In this document: positions 21,804-23,243 of the stretch, one piece after another
How the letters are laid out: each line of letters starts with the position of its first letter
Position numbering within the stretch: position 1 is the first letter of the stretch
Origin: DASQEH01 sp038239485
GTDB taxonomy: Bacteria; Actinomycetota; Actinomycetes; Propionibacteriales; Nocardioidaceae
DNA length: 23,243 nucleotides
NCBI GenBank assembly: GCA_038239485.1
Contig: JBBSET010000058.1
Coordinates: forward strand, 1-23,243
Reading direction: 5' to 3'
The notes under the pieces: generated by a model
The model's database searches: none
What the model was told of the DNA's origin: nothing
What the model saw: only the letters and a program-made list of their open reading frames with translations
Made by a program: the position numbers and the translations under genes

Positions 21804-22526
21804 TCAGACCCGTCTCAGAACCGTGACGACTTTGCCGAGAATGGAGGCATCGGTGCCGTCGATGGGCTCGTAGGCCGGGTTGTGGGGGAGCAGTCTGACC
21901 TGGCCGGAGCTGCGCTGGAAGGTCTTGACGGTTGCCTCCCCGTCGATCATCGCGGCCACGATCTCGCCGTTCTCCGCGGTGGGCTGCTGCCGGATGACGA
22001 CGAAGTCGCCGTCACAGATGGCCGCTCCCACCATCGAGTCACCGCGGACCTCCAGAAGGAACAGCGTCCCGTCGCCAACGAGCTGGCGAGGCAGCGGGAA
22101 GACCTCTTCGATCCGTTCGTCGGCGAGGATCGGCCCGCCCGCGGCGATCCGGCCGACAACCGGGACGAGGACCGCCGCCGGGTGCGAGTCTCCCACGCCC
22201 GTCTCGTCGTACGAGCCGTCTGACGCTGAACCGGTTGACCGCCGGACGGACGTGTCGGGAAGAAGCACCTCGAGGGCGCGCGGCCGATTGGGGTCTCGTC
22301 GGATGAAGCCCTTGCCCTCCAGCACCCTGAGCTGGTGCGCTACGGACGAGGAGCTGGTGAGGCCGACCGAGATCCCGATCTCGCGCATGCTCGGCGGGTA
22401 TCCCCGTGTCTCCACTGAGTCGCGGATGACGGCGAGCACCCGCCGCTGACGCGGCGTCAGGCCGTGCGAGTCCGGGGGGCCGTCGGGAAGCTCGTGTACG
22501 GCGGAGTCGTCCTTGGAGCGCGCCAT
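21804..22526 (-). CDS. lexA: SOS transcriptional repressor LexA
   Basis: 240 residues from ATG 22526, with AAGG eight bases upstream on the minus strand. A further upstream in-frame start at 22592 lacks such a site. The winged helix is LTPRQRRVLAVIRDSVETRG with YPPSMREIG and SSSSVAHQL. The self-cleavage site is Ala129-Gly130 (RIAAGGPILA), the catalytic pair Ser164 (RGDSMVG) and Lys201 (EATVKTF). A roughly 30-residue flexible linker between the halves (about 90-118, Ser/Asp-rich) is longer than in E. coli. It represses SOS genes until RecA filaments trigger self-cleavage. A LexA box over its own promoter (22632-22647) shows autoregulation. Convergent with dinG. Confidence 0.97.
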   Translation of the reverse strand: MARSKDDSAVHELPDGPPDSHGLTPRQRRVLAVIRDSVETRGYPPSMREIGISVGLTSSSSVAHQLRVLEGKGFIRRDPNRPRALEVLLPDTSVRRSTGSASDGSYDETGVGDSHPAAVLVPVVGRIAAGGPILADERIEEVFPLPRQLVGDGTLFLLEVRGDSMVGAAICDGDFVVIRQQPTAENGEIVAAMIDGEATVKTFQRSSGQVRLLPHNPAYEPIDGTDASILGKVVTVLRRV

Positions 22527-22606
22527 GTCGGTCACCTTCAGGTCGTATCGATGTGGTCGCGAAGAGGTAACAGCCGGTCCTTCGGGCTGCATTCTTCGTC
22601 GGTATG

Positions 22607-22647
22607 ACCGTAAACCTGATCGTCGTTGCTTTCAAACATCTGTTCGA
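22607..22647 (-). promoter_or_regulatory. lexA promoter with overlapping LexA box
   Basis: On the minus strand, TTGAAA (22635-22630) and TACGGT (22612-22607) are 17 nt apart, a good -35/-10 pair. A LexA box TCGAACAGATGTTTGA occupies 22647-22632, with one core mismatch (GTTT for GTTC), and covers the -35. Predicted start of transcription is about 22600, leaving a leader of about 74 nt with its own ribosome site. Confidence 0.8.
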
Positions 22648-22683
22648 ATCGGCGTGTTGCCGCGCGTCGGGCGTTTCTGTCGG

Positions 22684-23115
22684 TCAGAGCTTCGTCAGTG
22701 CTCGGGTCAGGCTCGTGACGGCATCGTCCCCGAGGCGCTCGAGAGGGAAGCGCAGAAGCGGCTGCAGGAAGCGGGCGACTCCCTTGAACTCGAACTCGGC
22801 GGTGTAGAGCACCTCGGTCCCCGCGTCGACGGTCTGGAGCAGGATGTGGTCGGTCGAGGTCACTGTCGCGTTCTCCCCACGCAGCACAACGAGCCGATCC
22901 GGCTCGGCTTCGATGAGCTCGTAGGTCAGCTCCGTCTGGAGCCCCATGAACTTCGACGTGTTGGCGTAGGTCGTCCCGACGCCTCCGTCACCGCTCAGCA
23001 TCGAGCAGCTGACCGTCCCGGCGTCCCACTCGACCGCGTTCGTGAAGTCGACGAGGTAAGGGTAGACGCGGTCGGCCGGCGGGGCGACGATGACGCTTCG
23101 CTGGATGACAATCAC
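22684..23115 (-). CDS. SRPBCC (START/polyketide-cyclase-like) family protein
   Basis: 143 residues from GTG 23115. It starts IQRSVIVAPPADRVYPYLVDF, the first strand and helices of the SRPBCC fold, has VEWDAGTVSCSM and GTTYANTSKFMG with LQTELTYELIEAEP in the middle, and ends in a long helix (RFLQPLLRFPLERLGDDAVTSLTRALTKL). These proteins bind hydrophobic ligands in a deep pocket. The ligand is unknown. No signal peptide. TACCGT lies six bases before the start. It reads toward lexA, but lexA has its own promoter. Rv0910, the reported partner of the Rv0909 antitoxin, belongs to the same superfamily, and an Rv0909-like gene is at 13839-14141, not adjacent. That link is speculation. Confidence 0.87.
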   Translation of the reverse strand: MIVIQRSVIVAPPADRVYPYLVDFTNAVEWDAGTVSCSMLSGDGGVGTTYANTSKFMGLQTELTYELIEAEPDRLVVLRGENATVTSTDHILLQTVDAGTEVLYTAEFEFKGVARFLQPLLRFPLERLGDDAVTSLTRALTKL

Positions 23116-23121
23116 GGTTCC

Positions 23122-23127
23122 ACGGTA
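23122..23127 (-). promoter_or_regulatory. -10 element for the SRPBCC gene (leaderless layout)
   Basis: On the minus strand TACCGT (23127-23122) is followed by six bases and the GTG at 23115. No clear -35 is seen. Confidence 0.4.
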
Positions 23128-23174
23128 CTGCCGGCTGGCGCGACGCCAGACCACCTGCCGTGATCGAATCGTGA

Positions 23175-23190
23175 TCGAACAAGTGTTCGA
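23175..23190 (+). promoter_or_regulatory. Perfect palindromic LexA box
   Basis: TCGAACAAGTGTTCGA is the full TCGAAC-N4-GTTCGA palindrome, the strongest LexA site in the window. It overlaps a promoter reading right: TTCGAC (23186-23191), 18 nt, TAGCAT (23210-23215), then six bases to ATG 23222. It lies 60 bp before the divergent SRPBCC start and could affect it too. Confidence 0.88.
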
Positions 23191-23221
23191 CCAATATCGA
23201 AAGCCGTGTTAGCATCCGTAC

Positions 23222-23243
23222 ATGTGTTCGATCGAACGTATCT
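23222..23243 (+). CDS. Start of an SOS-regulated gene running off the window
   Basis: ATG 23222 opens a frame MCSIERI that continues past the right edge. It is placed six bases after TAGCAT and 31 bp after the perfect LexA box, so the gene should be DNA-damage inducible and leaderless. Seven codons cannot identify it. The first codons contain the palindrome GTTCGATCGAAC (23226-23237). From memory, the gene divergent from lexA in Actinobacteria is often a LysM-containing division inhibitor. This may be a related position, but the sequence does not show it. Confidence 0.35.

Noticed and set aside
21788..21807. CTGAC-N10-GTCAG hairpin spanning the dinG and lexA stops as a shared terminator
   Set aside because: Only 5 bp, a large loop, and the same inverted sequence is partly forced by two facing stop codons.
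23226..23237. GTTCGATCGAAC palindrome as a second LexA site
   Set aside because: The half-sites are in the reverse order (GTTC then GAAC) with no 4-nt spacer between inward-facing GAAC and GTTC, so it does not fit the LexA box. It is probably early coding sequence.

Overview
The window is chromosomal DNA of a high-GC actinobacterium. The evidence is the strong G/C third-position bias in every frame used, frequent GTG starts, LexA boxes of the GAAC-N4-GTTC type, a DUF3046 gene just before recA, and the block recA-recX-miaB-miaA-dapF-hflX-dinG/lexA that is typical of Actinobacteria. A Nocardioidaceae/Propionibacteriales relative is my best guess from memory of gene order. It has not been tested. 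I see no insertion sequence, prophage, CRISPR array, rRNA or tRNA gene.

Layout. (1) 1-4051: the end of an NAD-dependent sugar epimerase/dehydratase, a convergent polytopic membrane protein that resembles GT-C glycosyltransferases, then a tightly overlapped operon of GT2 glycosyltransferase, DUF2064/TIGR04282-type nucleotidyl/glycosyltransferase and SAM methyltransferase. This looks like an uncharacterised glycoconjugate cluster. (2) 4112-6003: a two-component system (OmpR-type regulator plus sensor kinase), apparently preceded by its own -10 element and an Arg-rich leader ORF. (3) 6089-8165: DUF3046, recA with two separate DNA-damage promoter signatures, and recX. recA and recX are joined by a 17-bp tandem repeat that makes a chain of five-codon minigenes. 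(4) 8190-9558: an AraC regulator translationally overlapped with a VOC/glyoxalase-fold gene. (5) 9673-16869: miaB, an FAD-dependent amine-oxidase-like gene, a convergent NUDIX hydrolase, a LigB-like protein, an Rv0909-type antitoxin homologue, an M1 lipoprotein peptidase, then miaA. (6) 16866-21791: dapF, hflX, a small tail-anchored protein and dinG. (7) 21804-23243: lexA on the minus strand with a LexA box over its -35, an SRPBCC protein, and at the right edge a perfect LexA box driving a gene that runs out of the window.

How it works together. recA, recX, lexA and dinG are DNA-damage functions. The LexA boxes at 6334, 22632 and 23175 and the PafBC-type promoter at 6416 mean that both known actinobacterial damage circuits can be read from this sequence. 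miaB and miaA make the ms2i6A37 tRNA modification. dapF serves lysine and peptidoglycan synthesis, and hflX serves ribosome rescue.

Two themes recur across the window. First, a TANNNT hexamer lies 6-7 nt before an ATG/GTG at most gene starts not coupled to an upstream gene, which predicts widespread leaderless mRNAs. At 13057-13066 two such elements overlap and point in opposite directions. Second, genes are often linked by ATGA/GTGA/TGATG stop-start overlaps. In three places (before recX, before the response regulator and before dinG) this involves very short ORFs that could act in translation coupling. All functional calls rest on reading motifs by eye. No database search was run.
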